A stretch of 64,000 nucleotides of DNA from Volutella citrinella (GCA_034401135.1 JAWZSP010000008.1:1054001-1118000), one strand, 5' to 3'; positions 46,945 to 57,882 are shown, counted from the first letter of the stretch. Notes: generated from the sequence alone by a model not told the origin. Numbers and translations are program-made.

Positions 46945-47552
46945 TCACTTCAGCTTGATTACCACCTCCAGGCAGCTCATCCTCCGCAACCGGCTCTCGT
47001 CCTCGACGTCCTCGTCCTCCACCACCACGTCGTCGATCGTGGCCACGGTGCGCGTCCTCAGCTCGACGGTGCAGTCGGCCTGCTGCTCAAACCAGCTCGC
47101 CACTGCCAGGGCCTTCTCCACGGCCCGCCCTGTGCCCATGACGGCCACCGTGGCGCCGTCGCCGTCGTCGTCGCTGGTCGCTGCCTGACCGGCAGTGCGC
47201 TGCAGGGCTTCGATGCGCGCGTGGACCGACGCGTGCTTGGGCGCGGCCCGCGAGGACCGCCCGGACGAGGCTGCCTCGAGCTGCTTGCGGGCCCGCTTGA
47301 CGGCGGCCATTAGCGGCGTGCTGGAAGACACGTAGATGATCCGGGTCTTGGATGATGCGGGAGGCTGGCGCCTTGTGAGTGGGCGTTTTGAGATACGGGC
47401 GCCTAGGGCTCGGTGTGAGTCTTGACATGGTTCGCGAGTGAGGATGAGGAGTAGAGGACAGGCGGATGCTTACCTTTGGGAATAGGAGGAAGCTTGGTCA
47501 ATGTGCCAGGCACCCGGCCGGCAGAGGACCTGTCGGTTGTGGTTGGGGCCAT
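46945..47552 (-). CDS. POP7: RNase P/MRP subunit Pop7 (Rpp20-like, Alba fold)
   Basis: Model: complement(join(46945..47402,47474..47552)), 178 residues. Starts MAPTTTDRSSAGRVPGTLTKLPPIPKG and splices to ARISKRPLTRRQPPASSKTRIIYVSSSTPLMAAVKRARKQLE, the segment diagnostic of fungal Pop7. The Alba-like domain continues with ATVAVMGTGRAVEKALAVASWFEQQADCTVELRTRTVATIDDVV and closes with RLRRMSCLEVVIKLK. Pop7 pairs with Pop6 and binds the P3 domain of RNase P and MRP RNA, for tRNA 5' processing and rRNA maturation. It is head to head with RAV2, 580 bp apart. Confidence 0.92.
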
Positions 47553-48132
47553 GGTGATTATGGCAACCTGGCGATGGCCGATTCTGTGCCAGGCAGATGA
47601 ATAATTATCACGGAGCTGACTAGGGAGATGGCCAACTACGCCGGCGAGATTCAGTGGTGCCTGTTCCTGGTGGATCTCGTAGTCTGCACAATGTATTGCA
47701 GCTTGAAGGGGTCGAATGAGTCGGGGTTGGCAATTTGCACGCTGTAGTCTCTGTGCTGTGAATGTCAACTGCCTTGACTCTCATAAACTTCTCTCATCGA
47801 AGTCCATTCTCTAGTCCCCACCGCATGCCCCACCAAGGAGTCCCCTAACCACCCTCTGTCGGCAGTGCCTGGTTAGCGCCCCAGTGGTAAGGCTCATTGG
47901 CCGACCCCGGCTTAGCCTATTCCCCACTGCGGCCGTCGACAGCGCTCTAACGTCATGTCACAAATGGATCGATCCCTAAGGTGCCTCAGTACATCCCTCC
48001 CTCGACTCGACGTCGCATCTCCAGCTCGCATCGCGACGGACAAGCCACTGGCTTCCTCTGTATGGCTGCCTACGCAGCCCCTCTCGCAAGAACAACCTCA
48101 TCGACCACATTTGCGCCGTCTACCCGCCCGCC
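47553..48132. promoter_or_regulatory. Divergent promoter region, POP7 / RAV2
   Basis: 580 bp between two start codons. No TATA box is evident; a GCGGCCGTCGAC patch stands near 47930. Confidence 0.4.
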
Positions 48133-49290
48133 ATGTCGATTGCAATCTGGCCTCCCATCTCCGCCCCGGAGCTCAAGCTTAAAGCTGCCGAAACCCAGGT
48201 ATGATGATGATGGCATCACCCGTCGCACAGCAAGCAGGCCTTCTATCCCACCGCCCTCCTCCGCTTCTCGATGTCTGCGCACATCTTTCACGACGCAGAC
48301 ATGCTGATTTACCTGGACAAGGTGCGCGAGATCGACTGGATCGTCCAGGAGACGCTCGACATCTGTCGCAATCTCAAGCATGGCCTCGAGGACTGCTATG
48401 CCCTCCTGGCCCCCATCGACCCGGGGAGCACACTCGTCATGAGTACGCCGCGCAACGAGAAGATCAAAGGAACCATTACGCGCGTCGGTACCCGCGTAGT
48501 CAAGGGCGTGAGTAGCTCCCTCTCCCCATCTCGCGTCCCCAGTCGTCCAGGAGCTAACAGATGGATCCTCCGTCGACAGTCTCTACACCTCCAGCTCCGG
48601 ACCATCCCTGCGCAAGGCTTCTCCCTCTCGCCCACCGACGTCATACACATCCCCGCCCTCGATGCCGTCCACGCGCATCTCACAAACTCCATCGACCTAG
48701 TCGGCCTCCTCGTCTCCAATCCGAATACCCCATCCCCCCGGGACCTGAATCACACCCTGTCCCTCATCGCCGATGCCATATCCGATGCCGCCGCGCTCCT
48801 CAAGGGTCCGCCTCTCACAGAATCTGACCCAAATTGGATCACCCGCTCCTGCCCGCCCTCTCGCTTCGTGCCGCAGCTGGCCCCCAACATCAGCGTCTTC
48901 ATCGGCCTCCAGGAGAGCTGCATTGTGCTCTGGCTCCGGAGCCTGGAGCCCGTTGACGCACCCGTTCATTTCGGCACCCGGCTAGGCTTGGCCATTGGTA
49001 CGATGCGCCGTTTGGAACACGATGAGGTGGACACAATCTTTGATTACAACCCCAAGGGCAATGACGGGGGCCACTCCCATGGCGGCAGTGCCAGGCATAC
49101 ACCTGAGCCACGGCCGGGTCCGCTTCATGCTTCTCCTGGCGAGTTGCAGCAGGTATACGTGCGAGAAAAGGTGCGGGTAGAGAGCGCGGACCCAAGCTTG
49201 ATATCTCTCTCCTCCAAGCTCGGCTACCTAGCCGTCGTCCTAGCCCAGGCGCAGCGCAACCTGACCACTGTTATGGACGTAGACGAGTAG
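48133..49290 (+). CDS. RAV2: RAVE complex subunit Rav2 (Rogdi family)
   Basis: Model: join(48133..48198,48322..48507,48580..49290), 320 residues. Exon 1 encodes MSIAIWPPISAPELKLKAAETQ; exon 2 gives VREIDWIVQETLDICRNLKHGLEDCYALLAPIDPGSTLVMSTPRNEKIKG and exon 3 the rest (LQLRTIPAQG, LGLAIGTMRRLEHDEVDTIFDYNP, SLSSKLGYLAVVLAQAQRNLTTVMD). This is the Rogdi leucine-zipper family; in yeast Rav2 joins Rav1 and Skp1 to assemble the V-ATPase V1 and Vo sectors. The second intron (48508-48579, 72 nt) has no stop and keeps frame, so an unspliced 24-residue insertion form is possible. It is convergent with the NIPSNAP gene. Confidence 0.88.
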
Positions 49291-49648
49291 CAGCAGTAGG
49301 TGAGCGGTCACATCGAAATCGGACTTCATGGCGTTGGTGCTGGTTGTGTGCTTGTGGGATTGGAAGTGGGACACCATCACTGTCTCTAGATGAGCGATGA
49401 GCATCCCTTCGTGTTTCAAGTGTCAATTGGCACAGTCTGTACGGAGTAGTAACTTCAAAAATACCAGTACATGCATGCTCCATTTCCAGGCTGATATAGC
49501 CCCAGCCTCCTGTAGCAACAAACTATGCATCACAACACACTATCTTATCCACCAAAAGCCGTTGGTGGCCGCAGCTCGAGGCCGGCCAGACCGTCGCGAT
49601 CCCCAATTGAGATGATCAAGGCCAATGGCCGGGTCTCAATGAAGCCAC
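49291..49648. other. Convergent 3' flanks, RAV2 / NIPSNAP
   Basis: 358 bp between stop codons, no gene seen. Confidence 0.5.
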
Positions 49649-50829
49649 TTATGCCACGGGGGACCAGGGCATTGGGACCAAGATGCGCGACTTCATGCTC
49701 TGGATCAGTGGGACTGTCTTGTGGACCGTATCGCTCCAGCCCTCGACCTGCCAGCTCTGTTCGCGTCGGGCGCGGCGCTCCTCGAGATTGGCAAACTGCC
49801 ACAGGTGGTGGACAGTGTTGAGGTCGCCAATCTGGACGAACCAGGCGCCGACACCCTCCATGACCTCACGGCGGGCCTGGAGACCTCGTCGCCAGTGGGT
49901 CTCCCACTCAAGCAGATTGCCGGGATGCAGAGTGTAGGAGCGGAGCTCGAATACGCCACCCAGCTGCCGAGGTGGGGTCGTTGGCCAGAACGAGAACTCC
50001 TGCATGAGCGAGATGTTCTTGGACTTGATCAGACCCTTGAGCTTGTTGTCGAAGCCGGCGAACTCGGGGTGGTGCGTGATGTTGTATCGGGACCCGTGGT
50101 AACCCTCGTACTTCTGGTACTCCCAGATGTGGACTGGCGAAGTATCTGGTCAGCTACCTCGGGCCGCATCGGCAAAGCCCCGCGAAAATCAAACGAAGCA
50201 GGGCCATTGACAGTCAGTCAAGGGAGGCACTCACCAAATGTGTCGCAATCGCCCACCTCGGTGCGCCAGCTGCCGACCAGGTGCACCTTGTTCTCGGGGA
50301 GGTTGGCCATCTTGGGGTACCAGTGGCCGACGAGGTCGACATACTCGTCCACCTTGTCGGGTTTGACTTCGTGAAAGACGATGGAGTGCACATACTTGCC
50401 ACGCGCCAACACCTGGCTGAAGCTAGCTTCGAGCTGTGCATCGAGCTCACGGCCCTCCTTGGTGCCGTAGATGAGGTTGGTCAGCGGGCCAGCCTTGCGA
50501 TCGGGCTCGGGCGCCTTGGCCTCGGCCGTGGTTCCTGCATCAAGACTCTGTGAGTTGGGGGTCGCCTTCTTGGTGGCGGTTTCGTTGGCGGGCTTGGGGG
50601 TCTCATTCAACGCACTGGCTGCCCGTTCCTCCTGTGCCTTCACCAGCTGCTCACGGAATGTCTTCTGCTTCTCGCTGAATGTCCGCGTGGCTGTCTTTGA
50701 CGGATTGATGTCGCCCATGGAGGGCAACTTGATGAGCCGTGGGGAGCTGGAGCTCAGAGCTCGCACGCTGCTTCGCGGGGCTACCGCAGCGGCAGCTGCC
50801 GTAGTGCGGGCGAGCTGGCGACTGAGCAT
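49649..50829 (-). CDS. NIPSNAP family protein, mitochondrial
   Basis: Model: complement(join(49649..50133,50235..50829)), 359 residues. The N-terminus (MLSRQLARTTAAAAAVAPRSSVRALSSSS) is a clear mitochondrial targeting sequence. A Lys/Glu-rich linker leads to the first NIPSNAP repeat (GKYVHSIVFHEVKPDKVDEYVDL, NKVHLVGSWRTEVGDCDTFVHIWEYQKYEGY) and a second one (GGVFELRSYTLHPGNLLEWETHWRRGL, GAWFVQIGDLNTVHHLWQFANLEERRARREQSW), ending in SRILVPMPWSPVA. The animal proteins mark damaged mitochondria for mitophagy; the fungal function is not settled. The upstream region holds a 20-G run within about 50 bp of the start. Confidence 0.93.
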
Positions 50830-51902
50830 CTCGAGCTTGGCTAGTACGCGGCGGTTGGGTGGTGAAGGAGAGAGGGGGGGGGGGGGGGGGGGGAGGGAAT
50901 CGAGTCGAAAATACGCGTCGGGTCTCAGATCTCAGAGCTCGAAACAGGAGCTTCCGAGAAGAGAGCGCGAGAGGACTGGGCGATCTCCCGTTTGGGCCTG
51001 GGGGATGCTGAAGGGAGAAAGAGACGAGGAGAGAGCAGCGATAGCAGCGATAGCAGCACGGGCTTCGAGGTCCGAGCAAGCAGAAGACAGATCCGGCAGC
51101 TGGTCGCGTCTAACGGCGAGTACCGCAGTAAGGCCGCGGCACAAGTAGGGAGGGAGCACACGGCAGTGGCAACGGGTGGCAGTCAGTAATAGGCAGGAGG
51201 TGGCAGCAGCTCCCTTGGCAGTGGCAGTAGCAGTCTGTAGCAGGCACAACAGCAACAGTAGCAACGGCAGCGTAATTTGGGTTTGTGCTTGCCCTTGCAA
51301 CCTTTGTCTTTGTTGGGAGAGAGGGAGGGAGGGTAGCGAGGAAGGGCGATTGGAGGGAGAAAATGGGAGGGATGGAACAGCGTCTGTTACGTTCCAGGTC
51401 TCTCACCCCGCACTTTTCGGGCTTCGCCTGTTGTTTTTATGACGAGTCCTTGCGGCCGCTCAGCTGCCCTGTTCTGGCTGGTTTGGGATAGTCTGGAAGC
51501 TGGGCTTTGACAGCCACAAGTACGTATCTCCCTCCCAAGGCCTTCCTTCTTCAAGCCAGCTCTGCAGAGCTCCCCTGGCAACTGCCCTGTCAAATGATGT
51601 CATGCCCCCCCGAGCTTGGGTCACATGGGGCTCGCCTAGAGGCTAGTGGAGCTCTGTAACGCGGGGTTCGGAAGAATGGTTTTGACGGGGTTCCGGGCCT
51701 TCGTCCGGTGGGTCCAGCTTGCGGCCCTTCTGCCTCAGGCAACAGCACCTCGACGTCTGGCCGGGTCGGCTTCGGCAGAACCCGCTCGGAGCTTTGGACG
51801 TATCGCGGAAAAAGGCTCGTTTGCCAGACTCTACATTTAAGCACCCTGCCGAACTCCATCACCCCCAATTCTCCCTCCGCGATACCCATCAAATCCGTCA
51901 AA
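50830..51902. promoter_or_regulatory. Divergent region NIPSNAP / ATP18
   Basis: 1.07 kb between two genes for mitochondrial proteins transcribed away from each other. It contains the G20 run (50874-50893) and a CAG/AGC-rich stretch around 51216-51273. Pyrimidine-rich sequence precedes ATP18. Confidence 0.45.
50874..50893. repeat. Homopolymer run of 20 G
   Basis: Twenty consecutive G on the plus strand, so C20 on the strand of the NIPSNAP transcript, 45-64 bp upstream of its ATG. Long poly-G is rare and can be unstable or mis-sequenced. Confidence 0.9.
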
Positions 51903-52355
51903 ATGTCTTGGCTCGGTGTTCAGCCCTTCAAGAAGTTCAACGCTCCTTTCCGTACGTCAATTGCCTCCCCGTCCCCGCCGCCGACCCGGCCGTCGCCCAG
52001 CCCGACCGAGGATGCATGTTTACTGACCCCCTCCAACAGTGAAGCCCTACTGGCCCTTCTTCGCTGCCGGTACGTGACATTGCGCGTCTCTGTCGACGAC
52101 ATGATCCCACAGACGAGGCCCTTCGCCTGCGCCGGCCCCCGATTGATCCGCCCTCCGAGCTTGAACGTCAATTGACTCGAATCTGCAGGTGCTGTCATCG
52201 CCTACGGTGTCAACTCCGCTCAGAACGCCATGATGGCCTGTACGCGACTCCCCCCGAACCCAATCCCTCCGGACAGTCAGATACTAACCCAAGCGACAGC
52301 TGCCGAGTGGAAGAACGATCCCCGCAACCCCAACGCCAAGACCGGCGGTCACTAA
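51903..52355 (+). CDS. ATP18: F1Fo-ATP synthase subunit j/i (Atp18)
   Basis: Model: join(51903..51951,52040..52069,52189..52239,52300..52355), 61 residues in four small exons (49, 30, 51, 56 nt), all in phase. The protein starts MSWLGVQPFKKFNAPF, continues LKPYWPFFAAGAVIAYGVNSAQNAMMA (one membrane helix, residues ~21-38) and ends SAEWKNDPRNPNAKTGGH. The KPYWPFFAAG and EWKNDPRNP segments are those of fungal Atp18. It is a small membrane subunit of the peripheral stalk/dimer interface in the mitochondrial inner membrane. Confidence 0.93.
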
Positions 52356-53043
52356 ATTTGAGCAAGAGGGAGATGGGATTTCGTCGAAGCCAGCATGACG
52401 GATCCGCTCAACCGCGAGCCTGGGATCCTGTGAGATGGAATTGTATCATAGAGTCGCATACGGGCCTTAATTGACCTGCTGTCAAATCGATTCGAACGCG
52501 AAAAGTTTCCCCATTATCGAACAATGGGCCGGCAACGCATTCAGCTTTATCTTGCTCCATTCGACCGAAATGTGCTGGAATTCGGGTACAGCATTTGATT
52601 TGAGTCTCAGTTTCAACGTCCATGTGCTTATGACACTCGTAACGAAGCCTGTCTGTCGTACAAGAGCGAGCATCCAGCATTGTGCCGTTCCCCAGTCCTT
52701 CCTTTGGTCCCTGGAGCTCGCCCAAGCCATTTCCTGCAAATTGAGCGCAACTATGCATGTTCCTGTTAACACCCAATGGCATCATCCCGCAATAGATTAT
52801 ATTCACTGACGGTTCAATGGGTCGCGTGAGGTTTCTGTAGCTACAATAGACTTTGTAAATCTGCAGGCTTGTTGTTGAATCCGGCTGGTGGGGATTGATG
52901 GCGTGCCATACTCAACAGCGGAGCCTCGAAATCGCACCCTGACAAATCACCGTTATCGCTGGCCCCCCATCGAGAACCTCCTCCAACAAGACCAGCCTTG
53001 ACTCTACACTTCCAAACTTTTATAGACGTCGTTTCCACCGTAG
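52356..53043. other. Intergenic, ATP18 to FSH-type hydrolase
   Basis: 688 bp between tandem genes. No gene supported; lower GC than neighbouring exons in 52480-52800. Confidence 0.45.
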
Positions 53044-54084
53044 ATGCGTCCCTTTTCGGGTTTGTTCTTTTCTGCTAGACATACCGTTATCAATCGAGCT
53101 CCAGTTCTTCGCTCGCGCCTCTTTGCATTCAGCATGTCCACAACACCAGCCCCCAACGGCGTCAACGGCGTCAACGGCGGCAACGGCAACAACAAGTCGA
53201 AGCCCAAGAATAATGGCAAGAAGGAGGTCAAGATTCTGATGCTTCACGGTATGTACATTGTATCCAGGGCGATTCATCCTTATCCGGCTGCTGCGCGGAT
53301 CTCCTATGAGGCCCTGCAGCGCCTCCATGTCATTTCATCGTCTTCAAAAGGCCCCTCACTCATCACCTCTCTAGGCTACACCCAGTCTGGGGCTCTGTTC
53401 CGGACCAAGACGCGCGCCCTGGAGAAGCTTCTCGCCAAGGTCCTCGCCCCCATCTCCCTCCTCCCCGTCATGATCTTCCCCACGGGGCCCAACCGCCTCA
53501 AGGCCGAGGACATCCCCGGCTACCAAGCCCCTGAGGGTGCCGACGACGACTTCCAGCCCGACACCTGGGGCTGGTGGCGCAAGGATGAGGCCACAGGCGA
53601 GTACCGCTACTTCGACGAGGGCATGGCCACCGTTGCGAACGCCATTCGCGAGGCCGGCGGCGTCGACGCCGTGTGCGGCTTCAGCCAGGGCGGAGCCATG
53701 TGCGCCCTCGTCGCCGCGGCCATGGAGACCGACAGGCCGCTCCCAGAGGGCAAGGAAGGAGACTGGGCGCGCGGACTGAGGGAGGCGAACGGCGGAAAGC
53801 CAGTCCAGTTTGCCGTGTCCTACTCAGGCTTCTTTGCCCCCGTGGATTCGCTCAAGTTCTGCTACGAGCCCAAGATCAAAACGCCAACTCTGCACTACAT
53901 CGGCAGCCTGGACACCGTCGTCGACGAAGGCCGGAGTCAGGCACTGGTGGACAGCTGTGAGAACCCACTGGTCGCAGTGCATCCGGGCGGCCACCACGTT
54001 CCGGTGTCCAAGGAATGGGCGATGCCCTTGGCAGGCTTCATCAAGCAGTATGCCAAGGCGGACGACGAGAAGGCGGCCCTATAG
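53044..54084 (+). CDS. FSH-type serine hydrolase
   Basis: Model: join(53044..53248,53375..54084), 304 residues. Alpha/beta hydrolase of the FSH1/DUF341 family: KILMLHGYTQSGALFRTKT at the first strand, catalytic serine in GFSQGGAM (about Ser172), probable Asp in GSLDTVVD (about 248), and histidine in GGHHVP (about 275/276). A DUF341 feature is the DTWGWWRKDEATGEYRYFDEG segment. The first 30 residues (MRPFSGLFFSARHTVINRAP) look like a weak mitochondrial presequence; MSTTPAPNG at 53134 is an alternative start giving a cytosolic form. The 126-nt intron has no in-frame stop, so reading through gives a 346-residue product that breaks the LHG-YTQSG loop; I judge the spliced form correct. Confidence 0.92.
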   Translation: MRPFSGLFFSARHTVINRAPVLRSRLFAFSMSTTPAPNGVNGVNGGNGNNKSKPKNNGKKEVKILMLHGMYIVSRAIHPYPAAARISYEALQRLHVISSSSKGPSLITSLGYTQSGALFRTKTRALEKLLAKVLAPISLLPVMIFPTGPNRLKAEDIPGYQAPEGADDDFQPDTWGWWRKDEATGEYRYFDEGMATVANAIREAGGVDAVCGFSQGGAMCALVAAAMETDRPLPEGKEGDWARGLREANGGKPVQFAVSYSGFFAPVDSLKFCYEPKIKTPTLHYIGSLDTVVDEGRSQALVDSCENPLVAVHPGGHHVPVSKEWAMPLAGFIKQYAKADDEKAAL

Positions 54085-54297
54085 ACGGCCCTATAGATGG
54101 CCCTCCAGATGGGGCCATCCATTAAACAAGCTCATAGACCTCACTGATAGACACGAGACATAGAATGATACTTCCAAGCGCCAAATCGTTTAAATCCTCA
54201 TCCTGAGGACTATCTAAACCGCCTGTATGATTACATACCCCAACCAAAACCATCATGGTTGTTGAACTATCCTCTTCTAGACGCCTGACGCACTGGT
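54085..54297. other. Short convergent spacer
   Basis: 213 bp between the stops of the FSH-type gene and RPN5. It begins with a short direct repeat of ggccctatagatgg-like units at 54076-54105. Confidence 0.5.
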
Positions 54298-55928
54298 TTA
54301 TTTCTTCTTCTTATCCACGGGCTTGTTCTTGATATTGGCCATCATCTCTTCCTTCGTAATCAGATGGTCGATTCTCTCCAGGAGACCAAGAAGACTCTTC
54401 ATGTTGTGGCTCCACTCGTTCAAAACGTCATCCGCATCGCGCGGCTTGGCGAAGCTCACAACCCGCGCAGGTCGGTCAATCTTGGCGTAAACAGTCTTGG
54501 AGGTGACCAGCTCGCTGATGTACTTCTCCGTCTCGTCCTCGGCGAGATCGAGAAGTTGGGTCAGGCGGCCCATCTGGATTCGGGTGTAGTATTTGGCAAT
54601 GACGCGAACATTGTGCTCAATGACACGCTTGCGCAGGTCCTGCCATCGCTGGTGCGCCTTCTCGTCTGACGACTGGCCAAGTTGAACGTCGAACACATCG
54701 GTTTCGCACAGCTGGGGGCCGAACTTCTTTGCGACTTCGGGCCATCGCATCAGCTCATGCACGGTAAAGCGGCGGAGCAGCTCAGCCTCGAGGGGTACTT
54801 GTGTGTTGCGGGTGTCTTTGTAGATGCGGTGGAGGAGGTCGTGTTGCTCATTGTCATGGGGAGCAAGGATGACGAAGTAGATGATTCGCTGGAGAGCCTT
54901 TGAATAGAGTTAGCAATGGTGGCGGGGAAGGGGTTTGATACGCTGTACGTACATAACGAAGCTTGGCCGGGTTTTCCTCTACAGCCTCCGTGTCCAGGAC
55001 TTGTCGGTAATGCTTGCAGGCATCGAGGTACTTGTCGTCGTGTTTGGCAAGTGTGATCTGCTGCTCGTAGTATCGAATCTTGAGATCGGTTGTGTCGTCC
55101 TCCTTCTCCTCAGGCACCTCTTCGCCGCGGGCCTTCTTCTTCTCGCGCTCCTTCTGCTCCTTCTCAAGCTGCTCGGCCGTCTTCTTGGGCTTTCGCGATA
55201 GGTATCGTGTGCTGATCTTGCGGCCCAGAATGCCCGCCTGAGTCCAGTCGCCGCTCTCGATGCATAGCGCAACTTGAGCCAGAATGAACTCGGTCTTTTC
55301 TCGCCTATCCATGGATCCAAAGGTCTCAACCTGAAGCTCACACAGGATCTCCGTCGCTGCCTTGAGATCACCCTGCTCCTTCTTGATATCAGACAGGATG
55401 CGAGTGACCCGGGCACGCTCAACCTCGACAAAGATCTTTCCCTCCGTCACCGTTCGCAGAGTCTCAATCACAGTGAGCTTGGTCTTGAGGTCGGGAGTGG
55501 CGTCCAGGAAACCCATCACAGTTTGAACCATCTTCGTGATGGCCTGCTTGAGCTGGCTGTGCTTCTTGGAGAGAACCAAGGTTTGCTCGTTCATCAAGCT
55601 CCAGTCGCCGGCATTTTTGCAGAGGGTGACGATCGCAACAAGTAGACGGGATGTCGAAGCGAGATCTGAAGCCTGTTCTGGGTCAGATGTGTCGAACAAC
55701 AAGGTATCGCGGCGAATGTTCTCTCACCTGTCGAGTCTGCTTCTCGAGAGCGGCAAGCTTCTCAATCGCACCCTGAAGGTTCTTGGACTATAGAAATGCA
55801 TCAGTAACCCATTTTTAGCGCATCAAGAAGCCTATAGAACTCACCGCAGCCAGCTTCTCAGCCTCAGGAAGCTGCGAGTCCACCTCCTTCGAGAAGTCCT
55901 TCTCGGGCTTCAAAGCTCCCTCAGACAT
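54298..55928 (-). CDS. RPN5: 26S proteasome lid subunit Rpn5
   Basis: Model: complement(join(54298..54897,54953..55672,55728..55787,55845..55928)), 487 residues. The helical N-terminal part reads KNLQGAIEKLAALEKQTRQ, GDWSLMNEQTLVLSKKHSQLKQAITKMVQT and TVTEGKIFVEVERARVTRIL. A charged insert (EKEQKEREKKKARGEEVPEEKED) separates it from the PCI region (IRYYEQQITLAKHDDKYLDACKHYRQVLD, ALQRIIYFVILAPHDNEQHDLLHRIYKD, HNVRVIAKYYTRIQMGRLTQLLDL). It ends in a Lys tail. Rpn5 is a PCI subunit of the lid and, in some fungi, is shared with the COP9 signalosome. Exon 2 is only 60 nt. Confidence 0.95.
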
Positions 55929-56658
55929 GGTGGGCGGACGTGGGTTGCAGTATTATCGACTAAATATTCCAGGGCGAATCGGAGTATCGGGAGATTGGCG
56001 CTTGAGTCGGAAGCCCGTGGCGCGTGTCGCTGTCGCAGGTGCTTGTGATGGATGAAGGTCGTGGGGGGGTTGTTTAGACCGACGAAGCTGGCTTAGTGAC
56101 GAGGCTCACGCAACAGGCGCCTGCCTGTCAAGCTGGGGCCCAAGCTGGAAGCAGGAAGAATGTTGCACCGCCTTCCGGAATTCCCGACCACGTCACGTGC
56201 TCACCCACCTCAATCAAAGACCAAACGGCCATTTCCGTATTCGGAAGCAGAGAGATATGCACGCTGGTATGCAGATTTGGGAGAGCCTATGGAGCGCCAA
56301 GAGCGCTGCGCCTGGAACTGTCAGCTTAAGCCGATCATCGCGATGATCACTTTCGTCATTGAAGCACGGCAAGCGACCTCTGACCACACCACACAGGACT
56401 TATACCGTTGCAAATGACGTGTGAGGACAGTGCAGCACATAAGGCTGAACGAATCTAATGGCCAGAATCGGTCCATCCTTGCGTGAATTCGAGTCAGCCT
56501 GCTAAGACTCGTAGTGTCCCCTTGTCTTGGTCGGAAGTGTTAATGTCAGCATTGGAAGTTCCCTATATAGCCGTTCCCTTTCCCCCCAATTCCAAAGATT
56601 CGCGTGTTCCTTGTCCAACAGGCCCTACGACTATTGCACCTCCATCAAACTCTCCGCC
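55929..56658. other. Divergent region RPN5 / secreted protein gene
   Basis: 730 bp between head-to-head starts. A TATA-like TATATAG at 56564-56570 belongs to the plus-strand gene. A proteasome-associated control element (GGTGGCAAA) was looked for near RPN5 and was not clear. Confidence 0.45.
56564..56570 (+). promoter_or_regulatory. TATA box of the secreted-protein gene
   Basis: TATATAG about 90 bp before the ATG at 56659, a normal distance for a fungal gene with a short leader. Confidence 0.45.
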
Positions 56659-57433
56659 ATGGCTCACAAATATTGGAGCCTTGCTCTTTTCTCTCTTCTT
56701 CTCCAGCAATGCGGAGCTGCCAAGAAATGCGAGACCACTTCTCTGTGCCTCACCTCGTTTGCTTGGTGTGAAGACAGCGGAAAGAATTGCGAAGTTCAAG
56801 ACAATATGTGGCCGGCATATGGACCGGGGGGCAGTATTTACAGCGCTATGGTATTGTGGGACAACAAGTATACCTTGAGCTGGGAGGGCGCCGATGAGAA
56901 CTACCCAATCTATCTGCAGTGGATGATCGGGGGCGAGTATTTCAACAACACGTCGCTCTCGTACTTTCAAAGTAGGCTTTTCTGGTCCCAGCTTTCTCAG
57001 CACCTCACAGTCAATTGACGAATTGGTTCTAGATATCACAAAAGGACAGTCCTCATTCGAGTTCACCTTTCAGGACCTAGCCGGCAACTTTCCCAACGAA
57101 GAGTTTGATGTCTCCGCGGACGAAATCAGAGGCTACGCGGCTCAGCGAGGGAACAGGCTTGTTATATCTCAGCCAGAAAAGCCGTCGAATACCAAAGACA
57201 GGGCACAATACCAAATTTCCGATGCTTTCATCGTCATGCAGAGAGATATCATCCCATATATCCAAGGACAGAAGGACGACACATCAGACGCCGTTACCCA
57301 TCGATGGAGGCTTGGTGTTGGTATTGGAGTTGGCATAGGAGTACCACTCCTGATGGCCATATCTTACTACCTTGGCTTGAAATCCACGCGCAAGAGGGTA
57401 GCTCACAGCGTTCCAACCAAAAGCATGCCATAG
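56659..57433 (+). CDS. Small secreted single-pass membrane protein, family not recognised
   Basis: Model: join(56659..56971,57033..57433), 237 residues. A signal peptide (MAHKYWSLALFSLLLQQCGAA) is followed by a Cys-containing lumenal domain (KKCETTSLCLTSFAWCEDSGKNCEV), a predicted N-glycosylation site (NNTS), and beta-rich sequence (YTLSWEGADENYPIYLQWMIGG). One membrane helix is near the C-terminus (LGVGIGVGIGVPLLMAISYYLGL) before a short basic tail. The 61-nt intron gives FQNITKG in frame. The segment around YTLSW...YPIYLQW recalls fungal surface beta-sandwich domains (Kre9/Knh1-like), but the match is too weak for a call. It is convergent with the WSC gene, suggesting a surface-protein pair. 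Confidence 0.7.
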
Positions 57434-57882
57434 TGCCGCATTGAAGATATTTTCTGCGGTAGCCTCTTTGGTTATCAGCCGTTGGCTCTCGTGGGAACAT
57501 GCTCAAAGGGACGAAGACCTGCCTCTTGCAGGGACCGACTCACTCGCAGGTACATTTTTGGACAGATTCAGTATCCCCAAACTACTTTCAATACACTTTT
57601 GTCGGCTGCGAGGGCCCCGAGACCATTGTGGAATAGAGCAACCCCGTCTTAGGACACTGCATTGCAGTGCATTATACCAAAGAGGATTACTTCGGTCACG
57701 CAGTAAAATCAAGCAGGTGGGTGAAGTGAAATGCATTACTATCTTGGGTCTCATCCTCGCGTTTACTAGGAAGGACCTCCTCTGGCCTGACGTTTTGCGG
57801 TCTGCAACTGCTAATTACATGCCTCTAGCATAATCTATCTCATTAAAGGGCAAACGGGCTCGGTGCGTGACAAAGGAGCTTC
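57434..57882. other. Convergent 3' flanks, secreted protein / WSC gene
   Basis: 449 bp without a supportable gene. Confidence 0.5.

Noticed and set aside
47860..47910. tRNA-like fragment (gttagcgccccagtggtaaggctc)
   Set aside because: It lacks a complementary acceptor stem and a proper TpsiC arm.
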